DNA of 64,000 nt, taken from Rusavskia elegans. Lineage: Eukaryota > Ascomycota > Lecanoromycetes > Teloschistales > Teloschistaceae. The notes beneath the pieces were generated by a model. It made no database searches. It was not told the origin of the DNA and worked only from the letters and a program-made list of their open reading frames with translations. This document shows positions 37,285 to 48,000 of the stretch, in pieces (the stretch's first letter is position 1; every line of letters starts with the position of its first letter). The position numbers were made by a program, and so were the translations under genes. The stretch is from positions 186,001-250,000 of the forward strand of contig SAUG01000057.1 in the NCBI GenBank assembly GCA_011316305.1. The letters are read 5' to 3'.

Positions 37285-39762
37285 TCTTAACCGGTGAGGT
37301 TTATATCTTGTTGGACTACAAGTGTTAGCCAGCAGAGGTATCCTCAGGAAACAAATGTGACTGTGCTTCTTCTCCAGGTGACGAGAAGAAGCTGCTTGAT
37401 CATGAAGGTTGAGGCAGACAGTGAAGCCACACGGCCTTATAGCATCCTCGCTTTCTGCAATGATTCGATAGCACGGTCCGTCATGAAAAGGGACAAGATA
37501 CGGCTGAATAGCTACTGGTTGTGAACCAAGGGCTCATTGGCTGAACGCTGGTGGCAAAACAGTGTGTTTGGGGAGCGTCAAGACACGGCTTGTTGATCGA
37601 CCCGCTGCCTCAGTCCGAAAGGTCGATGAATTTGACGGTGGGCGAGTCACCTATCTATGATGCATGCCTGACATATCGGAGTGGAATAAGCTTGATAATC
37701 TTTACCTTGACTCGACATTCATCGTCACCATATACCTTCCGTTGCTCAGAATGGAGCGCGTGCGTGCAATCTTCCACGGAGAAGAAAGAGAACTACGACG
37801 CTGCAGCCAAGTTATGTGTTCCTTACGCTCGCGTGCAGACGGGCATGGTATCCAAAGGAGGTTATTGTTGGGGAGGCCCAAGCTAGCCGTAGGAAACACT
37901 CGAATCACACGAACACAGCCATAGGAAGTTTGAAGGTGCCTCCTCTGACTGCGTAATCTTCTGTACGATTTCTGCCATGCCTAAGGACCACATGGACCAC
38001 AGGGATGACTGAGGCTTCCGCCTATCGAGCGCCGCCAAAGAAGACCGCAGGCAGCCAGCGTTAGGTCCACCCTACGTCGATCTGTCGGAAGCAAAAAATG
38101 GCGGGATGAAGATGAAGCCAATCATCATGGGCGTTGGGTTGTGGAGACTTGGACAGTTGGTTCTTGAGTATTTGCGTCTCGTTGACGGTGGGGCAGCCTT
38201 GATCGCAAAGGGGTCGAAGGGAACGGCAAGCGCAATACAACGAGGACCGTAATAGTACTGCCTCGAAAAGCGCAAGGAATTGTGATAGATGAGACCAGAC
38301 AAACGAGAGAAGTGGTAACAGCTGAGGGCATCCGGACAACGGCTCTTTTCCCGCCCCCAAATTTGGAGGCTCGGAGATGGAGAGAGCCTCAGGCATGCTG
38401 CAAGCAACGAATAGCAGCTTCCACAAACCTCTTGTTATCGAAAGTCCCTGTCGAGCTTGAAACAAAAGCAAGATTTCCGAACAGCCATGTTGCTGCTTGC
38501 CGCCGAAGATGTGATGTCCAGGCAATAATGACTCCGATGCCGATGCTCTCCAGTACGACTTCAGCCGCGAAGCATGGTCCAGTACAGACAGAAGCCAGGA
38601 GAACAAGAGGCTCAGATAGAACGATGGCAGAAGTCATTACGGAGTACCTTACTACTGTGAACATTCTCTAAAAGGAATTATCGTTTCCAGCTGTCAAATT
38701 CCTTGTAGAGCGAGATTCCTTGTGACAAGCCCGTAGTACATTTAACTTAAGTGCAGAATTATATACTATTCATACTTTATTTACCTTATAATAGACTAGG
38801 TTAAGAATAAGGTTATTCTTAACTGCTTGCTCGCTCTAAACCTGCGAGCTTTAATCATCTTCTTATACCTGCTTATCGCTTTAAGTGCATCAGCTCCTAC
38901 GTTATATCAGGCGTAGAGGGCGGTAATAGAGTCATAGTTGAAGATTTAGTAGGAATTAAGGTTTTTTCGGGGTCAGGAATAACGGGGGACGGGAGAAAGA
39001 CCCTGAATTTTGGTGGGAGGGAAGCTAATCTAACCAATCAAAAGCCAGGATTTACCTCTTTCCCTATCCGATAGCTATAAGGAACTGTACTAAAAAATCC
39101 CGAATATACTAAGGTAAGGAACTTGCAATCACGAACTATTCCTTAATAGCCTAATAAAATAATCATTTACACTCTTCAGATTCCTTACAGAGCGAGATTC
39201 CCTTTGGCCAACTTCCTTGTAGCGAATGTTCACTCTGGTACCTTACCTTATAAGTAGGCTGTCACCCTATGAGGCTGCGTTGCCCCCAAGCCCCTACCTT
39301 ATTGATACGAGGCCTCATACGCCTCCAGCAAGCCCACAAAAAGTATAGGAAACATCCAACAAGGCGTGCTGTACATCGTGCGCAGTTGGCACCGCAAGAA
39401 TGTTCGTTTGACACTTCTGGCGCTCACGGCCTGAAAAGCCGATCCTCTTTGAACTTCAGTAGCGCCGCAGGCATACAGGTATACCGAGTACTGGATCAAC
39501 TATCCCTTAGATTCAGGCCCCCTATCACAGCCCCTTCTCGCTCCTCCCTCTTCTGCTCACCAGTCCAGATCGTCAGCCTCCCAATCTCACTTGCTCCAGT
39601 CCAACAGTCCTTGGATGCGCCTCAGATACGTGGTGCACATACTTGATACTCAACGAATGATTGCCTTGCTTTCACCGACGTACCACCTGCATGTTCTCGA
39701 GTCGCTGCCTTCTGAATCTTTACCACGGACTGTGCATGGCTGCGTACTACTGTCACCCTCGT
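37285..39762. other. Gene-free region containing an AT-rich island
   Basis: About 2.5 kb. Frames at 38061-38671 on both strands overlap one another and show no family motif. The part from 38730 to 39180 is visibly A/T-rich compared with its surroundings and is bounded by related repeats, described separately. Confidence 0.45.
38698..39228. repeat. AT-rich island flanked by degenerate direct repeats
   Basis: ATTCCTTGTAGAGCGAGATTCC begins at 38698, and the near-copy ATTCCTTACAGAGCGAGATTCC begins at 39180, in the same orientation (20 of 22 bases identical). A further partial unit, TTCCTTGTAGCG, begins at 39213. The roughly 450 bp between is A/T-rich with no open frame. This looks like the remnant of a mobile or repeated element, possibly altered by repeat-induced mutation, but no transposase or target duplication is visible. 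Confidence 0.45.
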
Positions 39763-42264
39763 TCATTGAGACTGGTACCACGACCCTACCTCGACCGCTG
39801 CGTCGCTGTATACTTCAACGTTAACCCCGTCTTGGTTATGTGATTCCAAAGGTCCGGCTCGCTCGACCACGACCCATACGCCCGCTTGAGCACACATAAC
39901 CGGTTGTATGTCCACATCATCGATCTGAACGCCATAGTAGCCATTGCTAAATTCGTCGTTGCCGCTGACCGCAAGTACACGTTTCATGGACCCCTGGCCC
40001 ATTTCCAGCGAGATCTTGAGAGGCACATCACTTGGCTTGTGCCGACTGCTTGTCGCACTCGTCGCTCCGCGAGGCTGAGCGACCACAGATAGCCGCGTAA
40101 GTCGAGAGCAGTCCACCAATGCCCATAGTCGGTCGATCTGTTCGCTGAAGTACGCGGTTGGAAGTCGAGAAATAAAACGACCGGCTGGCCTTGTCGATAG
40201 GCGTTCAATTGTACAACCTAGCATTGTCCCAACATGCAGGGTGAATTTGCCAAGCTGTCCCGGCTCAAAGGTGGAACAGATAATGGTATACCGCCCGGCA
40301 GCGACTGCGCGGATCTCAGCAAACGCGTGCCCTTTTCGGTACTCACCACTGTCCCCAACAATGTCACGAGTCGTCACAAAATGCACGACTTTCCCGTTGT
40401 TCCGCATGAGTTTGACGTGGATCGGCAATTCTCCAGAGTCGAGTTCCAGGAGCAAGGATACATCCGATAACTGTGGCAGTTCCATTCGGAATTGTGGATT
40501 TTGGGAGTGGCTGGCGCTGCTGGCGTTTCCTCCGGCCGTCGCAGAGGTCCACTCACCGCTGCGAACTGTAAGGCAACGGTAACGGTCGTCTGCTTCTGAT
40601 ATGCTCAAAGGTTGGAGTGAAAACGCGGACAAAGTAAAACTGTGGCTTGATTGATTAAGCTCCTGCTCTGAGACAACGACCGTACAGCGAGCAGTCTTGG
40701 GTAAATCGACCTTGAGAAGTGTGTTGAGAGAATCTACATATGGGCTACGGCTACACAGACCATCGGCAAGGTAAATCCTATCGCCTTTATCATGATAGAG
40801 ATAGATGCTGATAAATCCGGTGTCAACAGCCCTTACCATCGATGAATCACTTTGAGACGTTCGATCAGCGGACTTGAGATGACGACTTAGTATCAGCCAA
40901 ACGGTCCCGCCTGCCTTGCTGTAGATCTGATATTGCGGATTGTTCCGTACAGACGTCCAGCGACCGTTTCTTCGTGTCAGGTCCCAGGAAAAGTGAAGGT
41001 CTTCTTTGTATGAGAAGAGGCCAGGGTTCCAGTTGAGGTACATAGATTCGAAATGCTGGAATATGTCGTGGATACTCATCCAGAAAGTTCCAGGTTCTGT
41101 ATCATGCGACTTCCCATCCAGAGTCTTGCCCAAACCAGCATCAGACATGGTGATGTGCCTGACAGGGTCGCTAACATTGTGTTCCCCTTCCCCTCCGGCA
41201 TAGGCCATCCATTCACCGCCTTCAGACCAAGGATTCTTCACGAGAAACATGGGTTTTTGATCACATTCTCGCAGGTCGATAACGGCATAGTCATGCTCGC
41301 TTACCAGCCCCGTTTTGCTCTCCTCGATTTCCGAGATCCTTCCAGTTCCTATCGTCATCAGTACATCGCCGTAGTTGAAAGCTTTAAAAATACGGCGCCA
41401 CAAAGCTTCTCGTTCAACCTCTTCACTTTGCCCGCTTCATGTCAGTGCTTTTCTTTGATTACTTGACTCGTTGAGCTTACCTATGGAGGAACACCTGCTC
41501 CGGAATCCAGCCTGTAAGAATCCAAAGATCCGAACCCGAATTGCTGCCAGGAAAGTTATATCCTCCTCTGATCTTAAGGTATGCTTTTTCAACGAGAGCT
41601 GGCCATAGTAAATGTGGATTATTCCTGTCTAGCACGTAGAGGGCTCGTGGCCCGTCCGACGCAGGCAGGCGGTCGTCGATTATGACTTTTCTCCAGCAGC
41701 CGTTGAAATAAAGCCGAAAGATATACTTGCCATTCTTCGACCTAAGTGGCTGCCGTGAAATGCTATCGTGAGGATAAAAGATGGAGGACAGTATCTGATC
41801 TTGCTTGAATATAAGGTCATGACAGAGCGGCAATGCCTACCGCAGGGTGACCCTTCTCTGCTCTAGCACTGCTTGCGCAGAGACTTGCAACCACGGAACA
41901 ATCGGAAGTCACATCCTGTACCAAGTCCACTTTTTGCTTCGCATCCATTGTGGGAATCGATGAGCCTAATATCTCTTCGGGTCGCTTCCATCCGTTGAAC
42001 ACAGCCAACTGCGTCCGAGAAAGCGGAAAATGAGCATCATGATCTCTGCTATGGTCAGATGGACTGGTATGAGAGATGGTCAATTACTGTTGAATTGCCA
42101 GCGTACGTGAACATAGTCTGATCCACCCCTAATTCGAATTCGGCCATACCCGGTGGGTTCTGCCATGGAGGGAACCGGGATCCATGTAGCCTTGAAGATT
42201 CTAAAAGGATGATTTGCTCACGCGTAGACAGTGAACGAGAAGGTGATGGCTCTCTCAGCCTCAT
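39763..42264 (-). CDS. palB: PalB/Rim13 calpain-like cysteine protease
   Basis: PalB cleaves PacC in the ambient-pH signalling pathway at ESCRT-III sites. Four inferred exons (42264-42107, 42063-41841, 41794-41481, 41425-39763) give 785 residues. The calpain triad is present: Cys in DCSVVASLCA near 110, His in SEHDYAVIDL near 275 and Asn in LVKNPW near 293. Supporting motifs are SLSTREQIILLESSRLHGSRFPPW, YIFRLYFNGCWRKVIIDDRLP and GGYNFPGSNSGSDLWILTGWIPEQ. Two C2-like calpain domain III modules make up the C-terminal half. The ATG at 42264 has A at -3. Aspergillus PalB carries an N-terminal MIT domain; I cannot see one here, and the divergent carrier gene begins 338 bp away. Intron 2 has two possible acceptors (46 or 37 bp). 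Confidence 0.9.
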
Positions 42265-42602
42265 TGTGCTAGATCCAGAACTCTTGATATTGGCATAGTC
42301 TGTGCAGGGGTTTTGCAAATAGTGTCAATACTGAATTTGCTTCCGCTTGAACGTGTCTGGAATCGCGTTAGATGGCCCCTGACCGACCCCTCGCGAGACG
42401 GGGCTGATGACGTAAGGTACTGAATGCCTCGGCTTCTTGGGGAGATCCCTCTATTTTGACTTCCTATTAACTCGTAGCCTTCAGATGCGAGGCTGTCTAC
42501 CATCCTTTTTTCTTCCCGATGGAGCACGTCCAAGGCAAGGCCTCTCGTCAGCTTCATCTCTAGACTTATCCTCCCTTTCGCAGCCAAGGGCGCCTTTTAC
42601 TG
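42265..42602. promoter_or_regulatory. Divergent promoter between palB and the peroxisomal carrier
   Basis: Two start codons point away from each other across 338 bp. A minus-strand frame across most of it (42261-42587) has no similarity to a PalB N-terminus. It must contain both promoters unless palB has an unseen upstream exon. Confidence 0.5.
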
Positions 42603-43803
42603 ATGGCAGCAACGGCTTCACCACCCCCATTACCACCATGGGGTAATGCGTTGGCGGGAGCTACTGGTGCAGTACTAGCAAATGCAATCGTATACCCTTT
42701 AGACATGTAAGCGGTACTTCTCACCCGCTTGTCCCAGCCAAAACCGTTGCTAATACTACCTTAATGGATGGACCTGAAGAGTCAAGACCCGCCTGCAAGT
42801 CCAAGTGAAACGAAAGAAAACCGTCCACGAGCCATTGACCACGAACGATGCGCATTATACTTCTTCGCTGGATGCTATCAGGAAAATCTTTGAGGATGAA
42901 GGGATCACGGGCTTGTACTCAGGCATCAATGGCGCGCTCTTAGGTGTTACCTCGACCAATTTTGCCTACTTTTATTGGTACTCGACTGTTCGCTCTTTAT
43001 ATCTGTCATCGCAAACAGTCGCCATACCTCCTGGTACTGCGATGGAGCTTTCGATGGGCGCTGTTGCCGGCGCGATCGCCCAAATATTCACCATCCCAGT
43101 ATCAGTCATCACCACTCGACAGCAGACGCAGCCAAAGGGGGACAAAAAAGGGCTTCTGGATACTGGACGGGAGGTCTTCTACAGCGATGATGGATGGACA
43201 GGGCTTTGGCGTGGGCTTAAGGCCAGCCTGGTCCTGGTAGTCAATCCTGCTATCACATACGGTGCTTACCAGAGGCTTCGCGAGCTCCTATTCCCGGGAA
43301 AGGCCAGTCTGCGACCGTGGGAGTCATTCTGTGAGACCCTAGAGAGAAATTAGAATCAAAGCGCTGAGACTGATCATCCTGCAGTCCTTGGCGCCATGTC
43401 TAAGGCATTGGCAACAATAGCGACTCAGCCATTGATCGTTGCGAAGGTTGGCCTCCAATCTCGGCCACCGCCGGCCAGACAGGGCAGACCTTTTAGGAGT
43501 TTCATAGAGGTCATGTCTTACATAATTGAGCACGAAGGGCCTCTAGCGCTTTTCAAAGGCCTTGCGCCTCAGATTACCAAAGGCATCATCGTACAGGGAC
43601 TGCTCATGATGACCAAAGAAAGGTAATGCTTCTAAGGCACCCTATCGACTACACTACGCTAACTCGCGTGTCTTGGCAGGATGGAAATTTTATTCATCGT
43701 TCTATTCGCGTATCTTAGGAGAGTTCGAGACTCCAAGCTGCAGCAGATGGCAAATGCGGCTGCTGTTCGAGCTAAAGAAGTCATGCCACTTGTGGCGAAG
43801 TGA
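42603..43803 (+). CDS. ANT1: Peroxisomal adenine nucleotide carrier (ANT1/PMP47-type mitochondrial carrier family)
   Basis: Exons 42603-42706, 42780-43330, 43385-43622 and 43680-43803 give 338 residues. The three carrier repeats are marked by their Px(D/E)xx(K/R) signatures: YPLDIVKTRLQ (across intron 1), IPVSVITTRQQ and QPLIVAKVGLQ, each followed by the second-half motif (GLYSGINGALLG, GLWRGLKASLVL, ALFKGLAPQITKG). The divergent second and third signatures and the tail FLGAMSKALATIATQPLI are typical of the PMP47/ANT1 branch, which exchanges ATP for AMP across the peroxisomal membrane to feed acyl-CoA synthesis. It is divergent from palB. Substrate and location are inferred from the branch. 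Confidence 0.88.
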
Positions 43804-45083
43804 TTGGTGTTTCGCATCTTTGCAAATTCAGCTGTACATATTGGGTGGAATTGTAGCAGAAGACACCTAAATTTTCGAGACCGGTCTCTGAATTATCTGG
43901 CAAATTTTGAAATACTTCATACATATGGTCATAAGTTCTCTCCACATTCTCCCCTACCCCGGCAGTCGAGATCTTTATTGGGGATGACTGCCCAGTTTTC
44001 CAGAGGAAAGGATAAGGTCATACCTTTTGTGTCTCGTCCTCGCGGATAGAGTATGAAGCTAGTAATAATATTGACCTAGGTATAAGTTCGCTGTGTTAGC
44101 AATCAATCACGATAAGGGGCGTACAAGAGTTGGTACCTCTGCGCGGGATTTCGTTTTATCGATTGTTTGAGTCCGATTATACTGCTGCTGCTCGAAGTTC
44201 ACGCAGACGTTCAATCGAAGAATGGGCATTGTTGTGACAGATATTGGTACTAAATAGGGCCTACTTGATTTTGGTGCGAGGCACACATTGAAAACGGCGC
44301 GCTACGTCATCGCAACCCTAACAAACGCCCGACGGCAACGACCACGTTTTCGATTCTGATAAGCTTTTAAGCCGCATCTGTACCTGCAGATCATAGTCGT
44401 AGCTTTATGCTCTTATTGATGATTGATGGATTCAGAAGGAGCGTCTTGAGATGGAAAAATACCGAATGTTAGTTGTCAAATGGAGCCGAAATGGATTGAT
44501 CCGTTAGTCGCCTTTCGTTGTAGAATCTACTTCCCACTCAGATCTGCCCTCGACTATGCTCTGGTGGATAATAAACGTTGTTCTTGAGACTTGATCTTGT
44601 ATCGTCGCTTGGAAGTTGATTGCGGCGGGGGGTTGAGGTCGGCATGCTTGATCAGATTATGATTGGTCGATTTTCCAGGCGACGGTCGGGGTCTAACCCG
44701 ATGGGGACGACCTTAGCTTGACAACCATCAAGGTTCCTCGTCTGCAGTCCCGTCGTCCACTTTGCAAACATACCTTAGTCAGTTCATTGCATTTCCATCC
44801 AAGCTTCGCTGTTGTGACTTATCGCGAGGTCGCCTGGATTTTCCGTTGGGATGAAACAACTGTATGGTCACCATTGCACACTATGATCACATGTCTTACA
44901 GCTGAACGCGCCTGCACCCGCCGCTCGGAACGCCTTTCCAACTCTTCTCTCCACCTCGAGGTCGAATTCCTGCGCGGTGGGTTGGTACAGGGCAGACATA
45001 ATCAGAGGCCCAGGCTCTCCGTGGCTAGTACGTGGTGAATTAGCTCGCTGCATCCTCGGTTATCCGCAAGGTTGTTCTTCGTC
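43804..45083. other. Intergenic region upstream of the AAA-bromodomain gene
   Basis: About 1.3 kb with only short, overlapping frames. It presumably holds the promoter of the next gene. Nothing else is supported. Confidence 0.5.
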
Positions 45084-48000
45084 ATGCCAACGAAACGCAA
45101 GATCGAGGACTTTGATCCAAACAAGTCCGATTCAGCTGACTCAACCTACGGTGCCTCCGCTTCAAAGAACGCTAGGCCAAGACTCTCCAAAAGCCAAAGG
45201 ACCAAGCCTTCAAGGAAAAGGCAACGGTTGGACTTGGACGGCTCAGATGACCTGAGCGAAGATGAGGATGATATCAGCGAAGCATCCCTTCACCGAGAGG
45301 CTACCGTTGATGAAGATGCTACCGACTACGATGATGTGACTGGAAGACCAAAGCGCAAGGCTAAGGAGAAGCGCCGGACATATCAAGAACCCGATAGCGA
45401 TGATGACATCGAAGATTCGGCCTCTGAACGTTTGGTCACTCCTAAAAAGCGTAATATTCAGAAATCGAAAATCTTAAAGCTTAGATATACTCCTCAGCCA
45501 TCCTCCAACCCAACCAGACGGAGCACGAGAGCACGGAGCGGTAGTATGTCAGCGCGTCCGAGCTCTGCTGGACTTCATTCGGGTACGCGGCGAAGTAGCA
45601 GAATCGCGCACGATGATACCGAGCCCATCATTGCCCTGACCGATTCCGGCCACCACGCCAACATTGTCCGTCCTGGCACCAAAAGTCCTCCAAGTGGCAG
45701 ACCCAGAGTGGGTGGGAAGGGTCCTAAGAAAGGCCCCACCACGAGCGTCGTGTACGAAGAGGAAAATAGCTCAGGTCACACGAAGAGTGAACTGGTTGAA
45801 GAAGAAGAAGATCTGCATCGGATTGAAGTTGCTGCCAGCCGGGAGGATCCGGGTGAAGATGAGGAAGATCCTCAAAGCCAACCGCCCAGAGAATCAAACA
45901 CACTGCACAGGATGCAGCTTGATCCGTCCATTCGGGACCCTGTCAGCATAGATGATGGTGCTGTGATTCCCGAATCAGGAGATGAGGGCCCTCCCGTACA
46001 TGACGAAGACGATGATGAGGAACCGGTCAGCCAGCCTCGACGCACCACCAGACGCACCGAAAAAGGCATTGTGGGTCCCACTGCAGGCCAGGTTGGTATT
46101 CCAGAGTCAGTCAATGCACGACGAACTCTGAGGTCATCTGCCGAGAAGCGCAAAACCCGGGGCTCGCAAAAGACTGGCAGAGAAGAAAGCAGCGACTTTG
46201 AACCGGCGGCTGACGAGGCTGAGGAGGAAAATGTCTCTGACTCAGAGGCAGCTGGAAGCTCGCCTCGGAAAGCTGACGATAGCAGCAGCAGCGGCCGCCG
46301 TCCCACGCGAGCGGCGAAGGTTCAGTCCCGCACTCGTCGAAATGATCGTTCGGATGAAGACGACGGTATAATGGCTGAGGAACTTGCAGAGGAGTTGGAA
46401 GATCTCAGACCTAGTCGAGCCCGTCGTGGGCGTAGATCGGATATCATCTACGAAGGCAAACCGCAGACTAGAAAGCGAAAGCCTGTCGACTACAGGATCC
46501 TTCGCCCAGACCAGGTACTACCTATCGAAGATGAAGGACTGGCTGAGGCAGCGACGCCTTCTCGTCGGCCTCGAGGAGGAGGTGGCGGAGTCTGGCAGAG
46601 AAGCCTTTACTCGACCTATGGTCCTTTTGGTGGTGCCGGTGGCCCCCCGCCCGTTTTCGGCGGACCTGGCGGATTGGCCGCTGCTGGGGGAGTCGACTCG
46701 GACAGCAGCGATGATGAGGTCCAGCAGCGACCGCGTGCCATTGGATTTGGGGGGACGGTCGGAATGACGCCAACAACGGGGCCCCAGGGATTCGGACTGC
46801 TGCAACCAGGTCAACCTCATAATCTGGATCCACTGCAGGGTCCATCAGGTACTCCGGCCAACCTTGGAAAGATAAAGGATAAGCAGGCTTTGGCCGATGC
46901 AGACCCATTAGGTGTTGATCAGAATGTCAATTTTGACAGCGTCGGAGGACTGCAAGGACATATCGATCAACTCAAGGAGATGGTTTCTCTTCCACTGCTC
47001 TACCCAGAAATATTCCAGCGTTTTCACGTCACGCCGCCACGAGGTGTCTTGTTCCATGGGCCTCCGGGCACTGGTAAAACCTTGTTGGCTCGAGCTCTGG
47101 CATCCAGTGTGAGTTCTGGAGGTCGCAAAGTTACATTTTACATGCGCAAGGGTGGAGATGCCTTGAGCAAATGGGTAGGCGAAGCAGAGCGTAACTTACG
47201 GCTGCTCTTTGAGGAAGCTAGGAAAACGCAACCGAGCATCATTTTCTTTGATGAGATAGACGGTAAGATACTGACCAGCAGATTGCTCAATCCTGGCGCT
47301 GACATCTGGTTTAGGTCTTGCGCCTGTAAGGTCAAGCAAACAAGACCAGATTCATTCCTCGATTGTATCAACATTGCTAGCGTTAATGGATGGTATGGAT
47401 GGTCGTGGCCAAGTCGTCATCATTGGCGCCACCAATCGTCCTGACTCGGTCGATCCTGCCCTTCGGCGACCTGGGCGATTCGATCGGGAATTCTATTTTC
47501 CATTGCCCAACCTTGAAGCCCGTCGGAGTATCGTCGATATTCATACCAAAGGCTGGGAACCCCCTTTGACGTCCAGCTTCAAGCATGAGATTGCAACACT
47601 AACCAAGGGATATGGTGGCGCGGATCTGCGAGCATTGTGCACCGAGGCCGCTCTTAATGCTGTACAGAGGAGGTATCCGCAGATCTACAAGTCAAACGAG
47701 AAGCTTCAGATCGACCCTGCAACCATCAGGGTGGCGGCAAAAGACTTCATGATCTCAGTCAAAAGAATTGTGCCGTCTTCAGAACGATCGACATCATCAG
47801 GGGCTGCACCCCTTCCACCCCATATCGAGCCTTTGCTACGGCAGCCTCTATCCGAAATCAAGGGTGTCGTAAGCGAAATCTTGCCGCAGCCAAGGAGGTT
47901 GACTGCGCTAGAGGAAGCGGAGTTTGAAGATGCTGAAGATGACCGAGGTATTGGAGCAGAACGGATGCAGCAGGGTAATCTAATATCCAGTCTCACCTCC

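Noticed and set aside
38061..38671. Hydrophobic minus-strand frames of 181 and 91 codons
   Set aside because: They overlap a 129-codon plus frame, have no start context or exon partners, and end near the AT-rich island.
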